DNA of 42,972 bases from Candidatus Bathyarchaeota archaeon (GCA_030739585.1 JASLYX010000005.1:78804-121775), one strand, 5' to 3'. Counted from the stretch's first letter, positions 26,031-34,335 are shown. A program made the numbers and translations. The notes: a model not told the origin generated them from the letters alone.

Positions 26031-26438
26031 CCAATAGCGTTGGAGTAATCCGCGCCATCCGTGTTTTCCTTTTATCAGGAATATTCAGGTTCTCGAGGAG
26101 TTTGGCATTGTTGTGCGGGTATAATTAGTTTGCGCGCAGTCTCATTTCTCACTTATCAGTACCACGGGAGTTTCATTCTATCAAGGGGAATATTTCAATA
26201 TTTTATCAATAGCCTCTCTTTTTCTTTCTGAAGGACAAGTTCGGCAATTGGGAATAATTCCTTTTTAAGCCTATGCGACATCATTGACAACTTTTATTTC
26301 TGCGTCAAAATTAAAAGGGGTAGTTCTCACGTCATGTCTCCTTTTTTTATAGGACCTATAATATTTTTCTTCTGTTTCTAACGAGCTCGACGAAAAAAAG
26401 ATTTTTAATGTACCCTGAGGGAGTCCTATCGAACCATA
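26031..26438. other. Gap between the LUD gene and tatA
   Basis: The 408 bases have no supported gene. A TTTGCGCGC word lies at 26129-26137, and an A-run followed by TTTTTAATG at about 26393-26410 is a likely promoter for tatA, roughly 33 bases before its ATG. Confidence 0.45.
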
Positions 26439-26732
26439 ATGATGGGACTTCATACCCCCGAACTGATCATTATAATTTTCATGATTCTCCTGTTATTTAG
26501 AGGGAAGAAACTCCCTGAACTTGCCCGTTCTATGGGATTAGCGGTCCAAGAGTACACAAGGGTAACCAAGGGTCCCGTAAAATATATTGAATCAAAAACC
26601 ATGGACGAGAAGGATGAGGAAAGAGGGGCGATCCTCAAAGCGGCTAGGAAGATAGACAAAAAGACAACGGGAACTGACATCCTCGAAATCTCCCAGGACA
26701 TCCCGAGGACTGCGGGTCAGAAAGAGGATTAG
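26439..26732 (+). CDS. tatA: Twin-arginine translocase subunit TatA/TatE
   Basis: The 97-residue protein has the TatA plan: a short N-terminal transmembrane helix (PELIIIIFMILLLFRG), a hinge, then an amphipathic helix (KKLPELARSMGLAVQEYTR) and a charged cytoplasmic tail. TatA oligomers form the passage for folded proteins exported by the Tat system, often cofactor-containing redox enzymes. Two ATG codons are adjacent (26439, 26442); either may be used. The stop is only 12 bases before the mobA start, and the pairing with molybdopterin genes fits the export of molybdo- or tungstoenzymes. No tatC is in the window. Confidence 0.85.
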   Translation: MMGLHTPELIIIIFMILLLFRGKKLPELARSMGLAVQEYTRVTKGPVKYIESKTMDEKDEERGAILKAARKIDKKTTGTDILEISQDIPRTAGQKED

Positions 26733-26744
26733 TCTCGTTCTCTG

Positions 26745-27410
26745 TTGTCATTCAGTGACTTGGAGTGCCTATGTGAATTGAAGGGTATCCAGAATTGTAG
26801 TGGCATCGTCCTCGCGGGGGGCAAGGGAACCCGGCTCGGACACAGCAAACCCCATGTGCGATTGGGCTCGATGAGCCTTATCGAGCACGTAATTGATGCC
26901 GCATTAACTCTCTTTGATGAAGTATTACTCGTTGTTGGCAAAGACGCTGATTTATTTTCTGTCATCCAAAAACAACATCCTTTACTTACTATCATAAGTG
27001 ATGACCAGGAGGGTATAGGCCCTATGATGGGCATGTATACAGGGATGAAAAGGCTGACCACTGAATACTCCCTTGTCCTCCCATGTGATGCCCCCTTCGT
27101 CAGTGTTCCCCTGATGAGGGCGTTAATTGGGCTCGCAAGAGGCTCAGACGCAGCTATCCCAATATGGCCGAACAAAAACGTGGAACCCCTCCACAGCGTC
27201 TATCGTGTCTCACCTTCGATCCAGGCAATCAAGTCCGCTCTGAACTGCGGAGAGAAGAGCGTCTTGGACATGATAAAGCGTCTAGAAAAGATCAACTTTG
27301 TCCCAGTTGACTCCCTTAGGAAATTCGACAGCGAACTCCACACGTTTTTCAACGTGAATTACTCTGAGGACCTAAAGACCGCTTATGAAATTCAATCTGT
27401 GAGCGAATAA
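26745..27410 (+). CDS. mobA: Molybdenum cofactor guanylyltransferase
   Basis: The 221-residue nucleotidyltransferase has the signature GIVLAGGKGTRLGHSKP near residues 20-36, LVVGKDADLFSV, and the metal-binding LPCDAPFVSVPLM near 110. MobA joins GMP to molybdopterin to make the dinucleotide cofactor used by DMSO-reductase-type enzymes. The start is uncertain: TTG 26745 is upstream of the conserved motif by about 19 residues and a later TTG is possible. It lies just after tatA and before orf113-mobB, on the same strand. AOR enzymes use a bis-pterin without nucleotide, so mobA points to additional Mo/W enzymes elsewhere. Confidence 0.9.
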   Translation: MSFSDLECLCELKGIQNCSGIVLAGGKGTRLGHSKPHVRLGSMSLIEHVIDAALTLFDEVLLVVGKDADLFSVIQKQHPLLTIISDDQEGIGPMMGMYTGMKRLTTEYSLVLPCDAPFVSVPLMRALIGLARGSDAAIPIWPNKNVEPLHSVYRVSPSIQAIKSALNCGEKSVLDMIKRLEKINFVPVDSLRKFDSELHTFFNVNYSEDLKTAYEIQSVSE

Positions 27411-27598
27411 TCCTGTTTCTGTCTATTGCCTAAACTCTTTTGAAGAATTTTCTTATCTCCTCCGAGATCTTGTTGGTTCAAGTCGGTTCATCTACGCTAT
27501 GGTGATTGGGGATTTATAGCTGAGTGTGAGCGAGTGTGAAAAGTTCTTCTCCGCGTTTGTTTTAGCAGTCCCAATGTACCCGGATTTAATGTAGAACT
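27411..27598. other. Gap between mobA and orf113
   Basis: This 188-base space has a TATA-like GATTTATAGC near 27508-27518, which may give orf113-mobB its own promoter with a long leader. No gene is seen. Confidence 0.35.
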
Positions 27599-27940
27599 AT
27601 GTCCATTACCCTTTCAGAGCCAGAACTGGGGCAGCTATTTTATTCTCGGGATCATGAAAGTATTTGTAGGACTCTGGACCTAAAAAATAGGTTAGTAGTT
27701 CTCTTTAGATCATTCCCCCTGTTCATGAACCGCATCATCTTGACCAACGCTGCGACTAATCTCGCAAGAAAAGCCATCGTCAGAACGGAGAGGAAGGATA
27801 TCTGTTTGCAATTTCTTACCGTAGCTTTTTCTATTATTTACCGCCTCCACATTGGTATGCTGATGGGGGGCCTTCCCCGCATAGTCTCTGAGAGCATGCA
27901 AGCTATGGACCTCAAGGACTTAACTAGATGTTTCCTATGA
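27599..27940 (+). CDS. Unrecognised 113-residue protein coupled to mobB
   Basis: I do not recognise this family. The protein has an acidic, hydrophilic start (MSITLSEPELGQLFYSRD), then mostly helical sequence with many R and L residues and a hydrophobic patch (FLTVAFSIIYRLHIGMLMGG) that is short for a clear membrane anchor. Its TGA overlaps the preferred mobB start as ATGA (27937-27940), a sign of coupled translation and the best evidence that it is real. Placement between mobA and mobB suggests a role in pterin-cofactor handling or enzyme maturation, by context only. No cysteine pair typical of metal binding is seen. Confidence 0.6.
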   Translation: MSITLSEPELGQLFYSRDHESICRTLDLKNRLVVLFRSFPLFMNRIILTNAATNLARKAIVRTERKDICLQFLTVAFSIIYRLHIGMLMGGLPRIVSESMQAMDLKDLTRCFL

Positions 27941-28539
27941 TTGGGGTGACAATACCCATGGATCTATCCAAGAATTGTAATTCCGCTAAGAGGGAGATCG
28001 TCCCAATTCTTGCTGTAATCGGCACTAGTGGCTCTGGGAAGACGACGCTTATTGAGTGCATCGTAAAAAATTTGACTGATAGGGGGCTTAGGGTTGGCAC
28101 AGTTAAACATGTACACCACCACGGATTCACAATTGATACGGAGGGAAAGGATACCTGGAGGCATTCGAAAGCCGGGGCAAGGGTGGTCATATGCGTTTCC
28201 CCCAATGAGATGGTAAAGATCCGGCATCGGCTCTCTCCGCATGATAATGATCTAGGGAGTGCCCTCAACTCCGTCAGGGAGGATAACCTAGACCTGCTGA
28301 TTCTTGAGGGCTTCCGATCAGAGGTCTCCGGCAATGAGAGGATTCAGAAAATCGTTGTCGCTAAAGATGAAAAGTCTCTTCAAAAAGTTTTGGAGAACGT
28401 CAAAAGCCCTTTACTTGCTATTTCTGGGCCAGTAGCAAATGGAACTGATCTCAAATTGGATAAAGGGGTCCCCCTCATTGATATACCTCGAAACAGAGAA
28501 CAACTCATCCAGCGGATATTCAACGCCTTCATGTTGTGA
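27937..28539 (+). CDS. mobB: Molybdopterin-guanine dinucleotide biosynthesis adapter protein, GTP-binding
   Basis: The 200-residue P-loop protein has ILAVIGTSGSGKTTLIE with the Walker A at 29-36, VGTVKHVHHHGFTIDTEGKDT, then LILEGFRSE for the second metal-binding region. The HHHGF-D-EGKDT segment is typical of MobB. MobB binds GTP and helps MobA and target enzymes with the dinucleotide cofactor. I choose ATG 27937 because it overlaps the stop of orf113 as ATGA; ATG 27928 would add three residues. It ends 140 bases from the convergent ribL gene. Confidence 0.9.
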   Translation: MIGVTIPMDLSKNCNSAKREIVPILAVIGTSGSGKTTLIECIVKNLTDRGLRVGTVKHVHHHGFTIDTEGKDTWRHSKAGARVVICVSPNEMVKIRHRLSPHDNDLGSALNSVREDNLDLLILEGFRSEVSGNERIQKIVVAKDEKSLQKVLENVKSPLLAISGPVANGTDLKLDKGVPLIDIPRNREQLIQRIFNAFML

Positions 28540-28678
28540 AGAGCTTCGCGAATGCCCGAAATAATAGATTAAATGTGCCAATTAACCAGCGAAGTGATGC
28601 TATTGTACCCTTGATTGGTGAACAAGACGCTTTTGACAATAACAAAAATCCATTAGGATCGCCCTTATCAAGGTTGGC

Positions 28679-29125
28679 TCAGAAAGATGCAAAGCGGTCC
28701 TGAACGACCTTCCTCTTGATCTTGGAGCTGCTGTCCAGGTCATCTCGCGCGAACCTACTTATGCGTTTGACCTCGACCTTGAGCCCCCGTTTCTCGATGG
28801 CCTCCCTTGCCATTGCTTCAATGCCATCCTGATCATAGCCAACGGCGATGACGTCAGGTTTGACTCTATCGATGACGGCGGCCATATCTAGCTCTCTGAA
28901 CCCCAAGAGAACCTTGTCTACCACTTTGAGAGCCTCCACGACCGCCCTTCTCTGGTCCTCTGGGATTACAGGGGGGTGCCCTTTGAGCCTCCTGATGGTC
29001 TCGTCCCTGGCCACAATGACCACAAGCTTGGCGTCGGGACCCCCGAGGCGTTTCGCCTCCTCCAGGAGGCGGATATGGCCGTAGTGTATAAGGTCGAAGG
29101 CTCCAGAGGTGAGGACCGTCTTCAT
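28679..29125 (-). CDS. ribL: FAD synthase RibL, cytidylyltransferase-like
   Basis: The product of about 148 residues begins MKTVLTSGAFDLIHYGHIRLL, with the HxGH motif (H14, H17) of the nucleotidyltransferase superfamily. The archaeal RibL group transfers AMP from ATP to FMN to make FAD. The C-terminal SSSKIKRK replaces the ISSTR-type motif of other members. Glycerol-3-phosphate cytidylyltransferase is a close alternative, but length and neighbours (dphB-DUF357) favour RibL. The start at ATG 29125 lies two bases after the dphB stop; GTG 29134 would overlap it. Confidence 0.85.
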   Translation of the reverse strand: MKTVLTSGAFDLIHYGHIRLLEEAKRLGGPDAKLVVIVARDETIRRLKGHPPVIPEDQRRAVVEALKVVDKVLLGFRELDMAAVIDRVKPDVIAVGYDQDGIEAMAREAIEKRGLKVEVKRISRFARDDLDSSSKIKRKVVQDRFASF

Positions 29126-29127
29126 TT

Positions 29128-30207
29128 TTACCACTTGAATTCAACGAGACCTAGGAGTCTGAGGGTGTCTAGTATTCCCTCTGCGTAGCTTACCGAGGCT
29201 AGGGCCGTTGCCTTCCGCTCCGCTTGGTAATACTCCCCGTCGTCGAGGTAGTTGGCCGCGTGTAATGTTAAAGCCTTTACCCTTTCGAGGGTAACAGATC
29301 TAGGGAGATCTTCAGTGTTGAACTCCTGGATGACCCTCCTGCAGCTCTCCGAGTACTTTTTGATGAGCCGGTCTAACTCCCCGACTGGGTTGTGCAGTTC
29401 TAGGGCTTTTTCAGGGCAGGCCGCGAGGGTCCTCAATGCTTCTATCTCGTGGAAGTGGAGCCTCCCCGGGATAATGAGCGCATGGGGGGGCTTCTTGAGG
29501 TCGTGCCCGGCGAAGGCCTTGGCGAAATCGGCCTTGATCTCCTGGTCTGTCCACCCGAGGCGGGCAATGCCAACGGTAAGAGTTTCACCCCTGTAGGTCT
29601 CTGGCTGGTCGGCGTTCAGAAGGATCTTGATAGCCCCTTTGATGGTGTGGGCTTTTTTGTTCACCGTGTCCAGGTCCAGGAGGATAAGAGTGTGGAGGCC
29701 GTACTCTCGGTTTTCCCGAAGAGTAGTAAGGACTGTATCCGGGGGAGCCTTATTTGGGAGTGGAAGGGTAACTGTACGCCCGAACTTGTAGGGGCTAAGC
29801 CCTGCCTCGGCTACCGCAGTGATAATAGATGAGCCGTGAACAACCCTAGTGGGGATACCTTCATGGGTAGCCTCGAGGATAAGGCTGACATGGGTAGTGG
29901 CAGTAAGGGCGTCCCCCCCAACTAACACTCCTATGTCACCTTGCCTAGCCTCCTCGATGAGAGTATAAGAACTATCCTCCATCCGGCCTCGGGGGAGCTC
30001 AATCACCTTTTTACCAATGGCCTCAGAGAGCAGATCTATGTTAGTGTCTAGGATCATGGTGTATAATTCGGCGTAGAGTATATCACAGCCCCGTGCTGCC
30101 TGGAGGGCCCGCTGGCTCAGGTCAGTGTGGTCGGTGAGACCGATGCTGATAAGGGTGAGGGTTAATTCTATCTCTCCTTGAGGGGGAAGCGATAGATGTT
30201 GCCACAC
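29128..30207 (-). CDS. dphB: Diphthine synthase fused to a DUF357 domain
   Basis: The 359-residue chain has two parts. Residues about 16-265 are a tetrapyrrole-methylase-fold diphthine synthase: LISIGLTDHTDLSQRALQAA at the start, GVLVGGDALTATTHVSL for the SAM site, and SIITAVAEAGLSPYKFG. DphB trimethylates the modified histidine of elongation factor 2. Residues about 272-355 match DUF357, including ANYLDDGEYYQAERKATA and SYAEGILDTLRLLG; in other archaea this is normally a separate small protein, often next to ribL. GTG 30207 is the only usual start before the conserved region, and overlaps rnp4 by 40 bases. GGAG at 30172-30175 sits where a later start would be expected, but no standard codon is there (TTA). 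rnp4, dphB and ribL look like one operon. Confidence 0.88.
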   Translation of the reverse strand: MWQHLSLPPQGEIELTLTLISIGLTDHTDLSQRALQAARGCDILYAELYTMILDTNIDLLSEAIGKKVIELPRGRMEDSSYTLIEEARQGDIGVLVGGDALTATTHVSLILEATHEGIPTRVVHGSSIITAVAEAGLSPYKFGRTVTLPLPNKAPPDTVLTTLRENREYGLHTLILLDLDTVNKKAHTIKGAIKILLNADQPETYRGETLTVGIARLGWTDQEIKADFAKAFAGHDLKKPPHALIIPGRLHFHEIEALRTLAACPEKALELHNPVGELDRLIKKYSESCRRVIQEFNTEDLPRSVTLERVKALTLHAANYLDDGEYYQAERKATALASVSYAEGILDTLRLLGLVEFKW

Positions 30208-30473
30208 TTAAGGCAGGTGGTGGCCACATGTGGCTCTCGACGCTGGCGTATCCTGGTGCGGCAGGTAGAACCGGGGACGAGATATGTGTCACATTTCCGG
30301 CAGACCTGGCGGCGGAGGTAAGGTGGAAGATGTATTCGGCTTCTCTGGGCGATCTTGCGGGCGAGGTCAACGTGACGCTGGGCTTGCTGGGGATAGATGG
30401 AGAATTTGGATTCCGCTTGCTGGAAGAGAATGTGTATCCTTTCTAAAGCGATCTTGGCATTTTGTTTGGCCAT
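30168..30473 (-). CDS. rnp4: Ribonuclease P protein component 4 (Rpp21 homologue)
   Basis: The 101-residue basic protein starts with the usual helix pair (MAKQNAKIALERIHILFQQA). It has four cysteines for zinc, C58-x2-C61 and C87-x2-C90, in VCRKCDTYLVPGST and TTCLKCGNIYRFPL. Rnp4 pairs with Rnp1 in archaeal RNase P and aids tRNA 5'-end processing. It is the first gene of a minus-strand set and overlaps dphB. Length is normal. There is a TATA-like GCTTATTAAC at about 30515-30524. Confidence 0.92.
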   Translation of the reverse strand: MAKQNAKIALERIHILFQQAESKFSIYPQQAQRHVDLARKIAQRSRIHLPPYLRRQVCRKCDTYLVPGSTCRTRIRQRREPHVATTCLKCGNIYRFPLKER

Positions 30474-30824
30474 TTTGAGTTGCCTTTTGTTCGGGTTTTG
30501 GGTTTGGTGCTGGAGTTAATAAGCATATTCTTCAATGAAAAAGGGAAGTTGATTTTTTTTGGTCTTACGTAAAATATGTAATAATAACCGTGCTCTCGGA
30601 AATTTTGGAGGTAATACGCGCGGTCGTGTGTTCGGGGAAGTCAAGTGGTATAGAATACAAACACCTTGAGGGTGAATCTGTAGGAAATTACAAATGCGCG
30701 ACTCCAAAAAAACCCTAACCTAACTGCTTTACCAATTATATATGGCGACGGGTCAAACCTAGCCTTCTTCTTTGAGCCTAGAAACGTTTAAGACAACTGA
30801 TCCTCACCAAAATCTGGTATCATA
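30474..30824. other. Divergent promoter region between rnp4 and the GlmL-like gene
   Basis: The space of about 350 bases holds a strong TATA at 30734-30743. It also has a coding-like 42-codon plus frame at 30590-30718 (GTG start, IRAVVCSGKSSGIEYKHL inside), ending before the TATA box. That frame has a TATA-like stretch upstream but no recognised family, so I leave it as possible only. Confidence 0.35.
30734..30743 (+). promoter_or_regulatory. TATA box upstream of the GlmL-like gene
   Basis: The bases AATTATATAT predict transcription near 30765 and a leader of about 60 bases before ATG 30825, longer than most leaders in this window. A weaker TATA-like GTTTAAG near 30786 could give a shorter leader. 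Confidence 0.5.
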
Positions 30825-32663
30825 ATGGCTGCACTCAGAAAACCCCTAGATGAGATGCAATACATCCTGGCAACCGACGTTGGAAGTACTACTACTAAAG
30901 CTCGGCTCTTTCATAAAAAAGATGGTAATTGGCGATTCCTCGTGGCTGGCGAGGCCCCTACCACTGTGGAGACCCCATACGAAGACGTAACCATGGGAGT
31001 CCAGAACGCAGTTCGGGAGATAGAGGAACTCACTGGTCACAGAATTCTTGCCCCGGATGGGAAAGGCATTGTGGTACCCTCTGATAGGAACGTAGGGGTA
31101 GATCTCTATTGCACAACTAGCAGCGCTGGGGGAGGCCTTCAGATGATGGTGGGTGGTTTAATCCAGTCGATGTCAGCAGAAAGCGCAAATAGGGCAGCCT
31201 TGGGCGCAGGCGCCATCGTGATGGACGTCATTGCTAGGGACGACGGTCGTATGCCCTACCAAAAGATCCAGAGAATCAGGAACCTCAGGCCAGACATGAT
31301 CCTCCTCGCTGGGGGTACTGACGGGGGCGCGTCGGGTCATGTCATGGAGATAGCTGAGCTTATAAAGGCCTCGGAGCCTAAGCCACGCCTCGGCATCGGC
31401 TACGAACTCCCCATCGTCTACGCAGGGAACAAGGCTCTAAGGACCCAGATCGAAAAGCTGATGGGGAAGGACTTTGCCCTAGACATGGTAGACAATATCA
31501 GACCTGTCTTAGAGGTGGAAAATACGGAGCCGGCTAGGCGTGCGGTCCATGAGCTTTTTATGGAGCACGTAATGAGCCACGCACCTGGCTATACCAAACT
31601 AATGGAGTGGACAGATGTTGATATCATGCCCACCCCGGCTGGAGAGGGGATAGCCATGCAGCTAATAGCAGATACGTATAAGCAAAACGTGCTTGGAGTA
31701 GGTCTCGGTGGTGCTACCACCAACGTTTACTCAGTAGTGGAGGGACGTTTTGTGAGGAGCGTCTCTGCAAACTTGGGCATGAGTTATAGCGTCACCAATG
31801 TGATGAAGGAGGCTGGGATCGACAAGATCATGAGGTGGATCCCCTTTAGCCTCGATAAAGAGGAGGTCTCTAGTCGGCTCATGAATAAGATGATTCGTCC
31901 CACCACTATCCCACAGACTCTGGAGGACCTAATAGTCGAGCATTCCGTGGCCCGGGAGGCCCTCCGGCTGGGGCTGGTCCACCATAGGACCATTGCTACC
32001 AGACTGAAAGGGGTACAGCTCGAACGGAGCATCGCGGATATGTTCAACCAGGAGGTGGAGGATACTTACGTCAAGATGATGGCCATTGACATCCTCGCCG
32101 GCACAGGAGGTCTCCTGAGCCACGCCCCTAGGAGGATCCAGAGTATGCTCATCCTCACCGATGCCTGGCAGCCCGAAGGTATCACCCGCATGTTCCAGGA
32201 CAGTGTCTTCATGATGCCCCACTTAGGGGTATTAGCCAGCACTATCCATAAAGAGGCAGCATGGAACATATTCGACAAAGATTGCCTAGTCCGCCTTGGG
32301 ACATGCATTGCCCCCGCAGGGACCGCCGAACTTGGTGAGCCAGTTCTGAAGGTTGAGATGACCCTGTCCGGAGGCGAGAGCCTAATAATGGAGCTAGATT
32401 TCGGCGAGGTAAAGCTGATACCCCTAGCCGAGGGACAGGAAGCGAAGGCCATCATCACCCCCGCAAAGCTGTTCGATATGGGCGATGGACCCGGAACCGC
32501 AGTGGAGCGGACCATCATGGGTGGTGTTGCCGGGGTTCTTCTTGACGCTAGGGGAAGACCATTGCATCTTCCTGAAGATGACGTGCAGAGGAAAGAGCTC
32601 TTGATTAAATGGTTTACTTCTCTGGGTCTTTACCCAGAGGAGAGGCTTAGGGAGCTAATTTGA
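30825..32663 (+). CDS. GlmL/MutL-like ASKHA ATPase (glutamate mutase accessory family)
   Basis: The 612-residue protein has the GlmL plan. ILATDVGSTTTKARLF at 14-29 is the first phosphate loop, YCTTSSAGGGLQMMVGG near 91-107, LLAGGTDGGASGH near 159-171, and GVGLGGATTNVYSVVEGRF the second phosphate loop. In clostridia GlmL accompanies the B12-dependent glutamate mutase and is thought to protect or reactivate it. No glmS, glmE or other B12 mutase is in the window. The name MutL in databases does not mean mismatch repair. Clostridial GlmL is shorter (about 460 residues). The gene is followed one base later by a KOW/barrel-sandwich protein, so the two are probably co-translated. Confidence 0.85.
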   Translation: MAALRKPLDEMQYILATDVGSTTTKARLFHKKDGNWRFLVAGEAPTTVETPYEDVTMGVQNAVREIEELTGHRILAPDGKGIVVPSDRNVGVDLYCTTSSAGGGLQMMVGGLIQSMSAESANRAALGAGAIVMDVIARDDGRMPYQKIQRIRNLRPDMILLAGGTDGGASGHVMEIAELIKASEPKPRLGIGYELPIVYAGNKALRTQIEKLMGKDFALDMVDNIRPVLEVENTEPARRAVHELFMEHVMSHAPGYTKLMEWTDVDIMPTPAGEGIAMQLIADTYKQNVLGVGLGGATTNVYSVVEGRFVRSVSANLGMSYSVTNVMKEAGIDKIMRWIPFSLDKEEVSSRLMNKMIRPTTIPQTLEDLIVEHSVAREALRLGLVHHRTIATRLKGVQLERSIADMFNQEVEDTYVKMMAIDILAGTGGLLSHAPRRIQSMLILTDAWQPEGITRMFQDSVFMMPHLGVLASTIHKEAAWNIFDKDCLVRLGTCIAPAGTAELGEPVLKVEMTLSGGESLIMELDFGEVKLIPLAEGQEAKAIITPAKLFDMGDGPGTAVERTIMGGVAGVLLDARGRPLHLPEDDVQRKELLIKWFTSLGLYPEERLRELI

Positions 32664-32664
32664 G

Positions 32665-33816
32665 ATGACCGACGAAAAGAACAAAATCCCAAAAGAAGCA
32701 CATGCATATACCCCGGGACTTAAAGTAAAACGCTTTGAGGCGGTAAAAAAGACCCGGAGGCTCCCGATCCATGGTAAAGTCTTTGTGAATGAGGGAGACT
32801 CCATCAACTATGAAGCGATCGTCGCCAAGACGGAGTTGAGTGGGAACCCAGAAATCGTAAAGGCTTCCAGGCTCCTCAACGTTGAGCCGGAGGTTCTTCC
32901 CCGTTATATGTTGAAGCATGTGGGAGACACTGTCAAGGAAGGTGAGACCATCGCCTCCTACTCTGCATTCTTTGGCCTTATCAACAAGAAGATCGTTTCC
33001 CCCTCCACAGGTACTATTGAGTCAATCTCTGAAATCAGTGGTCAGCTGATCATGAGAGGCGCTCCCATCCCCATCGAGGTGGACGCTTACATACCAGGCA
33101 AAGTTGTGAAGGTTATGCCCAACGAAGGAGCTGTCATCGAGACCAACGCGGCTTTCATCCAAGGCATCTTTGGGATCGGAGGGGAGGGCCATGGGACAAT
33201 TAAGATCGCTGTTGGATCACCCACAGATGTCCTCGACGGAGACGCCATAACTTCTGAAGATAGAGACAAAATACTTGTCGGGGGCTCCCTTGTTACCCTC
33301 GAGGCCATTGAAAAAGGAGCGGAACACGGAGTCTCATGTATAGTCAGTGGAGGTGTACTCCACGAAGACCTTACCTTATTCACAGGAGAGGAGGTTGGGG
33401 TTGCTATCACAGGCCAGGAGGAGCTTGGGATCACGCTCATCGTAACTGAGGGTTTCGGAAAAATGATGATGTCCCAGACCACATTTGACCTACTCCGCAG
33501 TTTTGATGGTTACGTCGCCTCGTTCAATGGGGCCACCCAAATCAGGGCGGGTGTCCTTCGACCTGAGATCATAATTCCCCATGAAGGAAAAAATGAAGGT
33601 GGATCAGAGGAGGCGCTCTTATCTGGGATTGTACCAGGAACTCCGGTTAGGATAATCAGGCAGCCCTTTTTCGGGGCTTTTGGAGAGGTGATAGATTTAC
33701 CCGTGGAGCTCAAGCAGCTAGAGTCAGAGTCCTTCGTTAGAGTCCTAAACGTCCGCCTCGCGGATGGATCCCTGGCTACAATACCAAGGGCCAATGTCGA
33801 GATAATTGAAGAGTAA
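32665..33816 (+). CDS. Unknown protein with barrel-sandwich-like and C-terminal KOW-like domains
   Basis: The start ATG is one base after the GlmL-like stop. The 383-residue protein begins with a stretch (about 15-155) that repeats beta-rich segments: VNEGDSINYEAIVAKTELSG, then KHVGDTVKEGETIASYSAFF and SPSTGTIESISEISGQLIMR. This resembles lipoyl/barrel-sandwich folds of HlyD or RnfC N-termini, but has no lipoyl-type lysine hairpin. The middle (about 175-300) is alpha/beta without a clear motif. The end (about 317-380) reads as a KOW/SH3-like barrel, from GIVPGTPVRIIRQPFFGAFG to LADGSLATIPRANVEIIE. Function is unknown. Tight coupling suggests it works with the GlmL-like ATPase. Confidence 0.75.
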   Translation: MTDEKNKIPKEAHAYTPGLKVKRFEAVKKTRRLPIHGKVFVNEGDSINYEAIVAKTELSGNPEIVKASRLLNVEPEVLPRYMLKHVGDTVKEGETIASYSAFFGLINKKIVSPSTGTIESISEISGQLIMRGAPIPIEVDAYIPGKVVKVMPNEGAVIETNAAFIQGIFGIGGEGHGTIKIAVGSPTDVLDGDAITSEDRDKILVGGSLVTLEAIEKGAEHGVSCIVSGGVLHEDLTLFTGEEVGVAITGQEELGITLIVTEGFGKMMMSQTTFDLLRSFDGYVASFNGATQIRAGVLRPEIIIPHEGKNEGGSEEALLSGIVPGTPVRIIRQPFFGAFGEVIDLPVELKQLESESFVRVLNVRLADGSLATIPRANVEIIEE

Positions 33817-33950
33817 ATTGGAAGCCCCTCCATTTTTCCTCCTCTCTACTCCTATTCCCGAAAGAAACAGGAGAGACGTTTCATGATGACCGAAAGTCTT
33901 AGTATCCTTCTCAAACTCAGCTTAAAACCGGAATCATCATTGCTATATCC

Positions 33951-34270
33951 ATAAAGAAAGTTGTCATTACTGCAGTTATATGTGATGAAACTATCCGCGA
34001 AAAGAAATCCCACGTACCCTATTCTTTCAAAGAAACCGCGGGCTCCACTGTCAATGCTGAAAGGGCGGGAGCATTTATCGTCATCTCAACGCAAAGAACC
34101 AATACATCAATTCCCCCGCGTGCAGTGAGGTTTTAACTCGCGTGACCGGAGGCCCAGCAAGGATAGGCCTTGACAACTGCATCTACATGGGGAACGAAAA
34201 AATCTCACAAAGCAATATAAATCTAGTCTGCAAGACTGGTAGGCTCACCGAAGAACTTGTTCCAGGATAG
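33951..34270 (+). pseudogene. Remnant of a beta-keto acid cleavage enzyme (BKACE/DUF849)
   Basis: Codons from 33951 give VVITAVICDETIREKKSHVP, then SFKETAGSTVNAERAGAFIV, the N-terminal strand and early helix of BKACE enzymes (3-keto-5-aminohexanoate cleavage enzyme family), ending at TAA 34134. In another phase, 34148-34270 gives GGPARIGLDNCIYMGNEKIS and LVCKTGRLTEEL, the C-terminal signature of the same family. About 200 internal codons are missing and the initiator position is ATA (33951-33953). So a family member of about 280-300 codons has collapsed to about 320 bases by internal deletion. It ends just before the first AOR gene. Confidence 0.75.
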
Positions 34271-34335
34271 ACTCATTGTATCAAATCCGGAAGATGCTGG
34301 GAACCAATTCAGCTCTCCAGTGAATCAGAGACACA

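Noticed and set aside
28848-29832. Several plus-strand frames opposite ribL and dphB
   Set aside because: They are antisense shadows of well-supported conserved genes.
30825-32663. MutL label suggesting DNA mismatch repair
   Set aside because: The motifs are those of an ASKHA ATPase of the GlmL family, not the GHKL ATPase fold of repair MutL.
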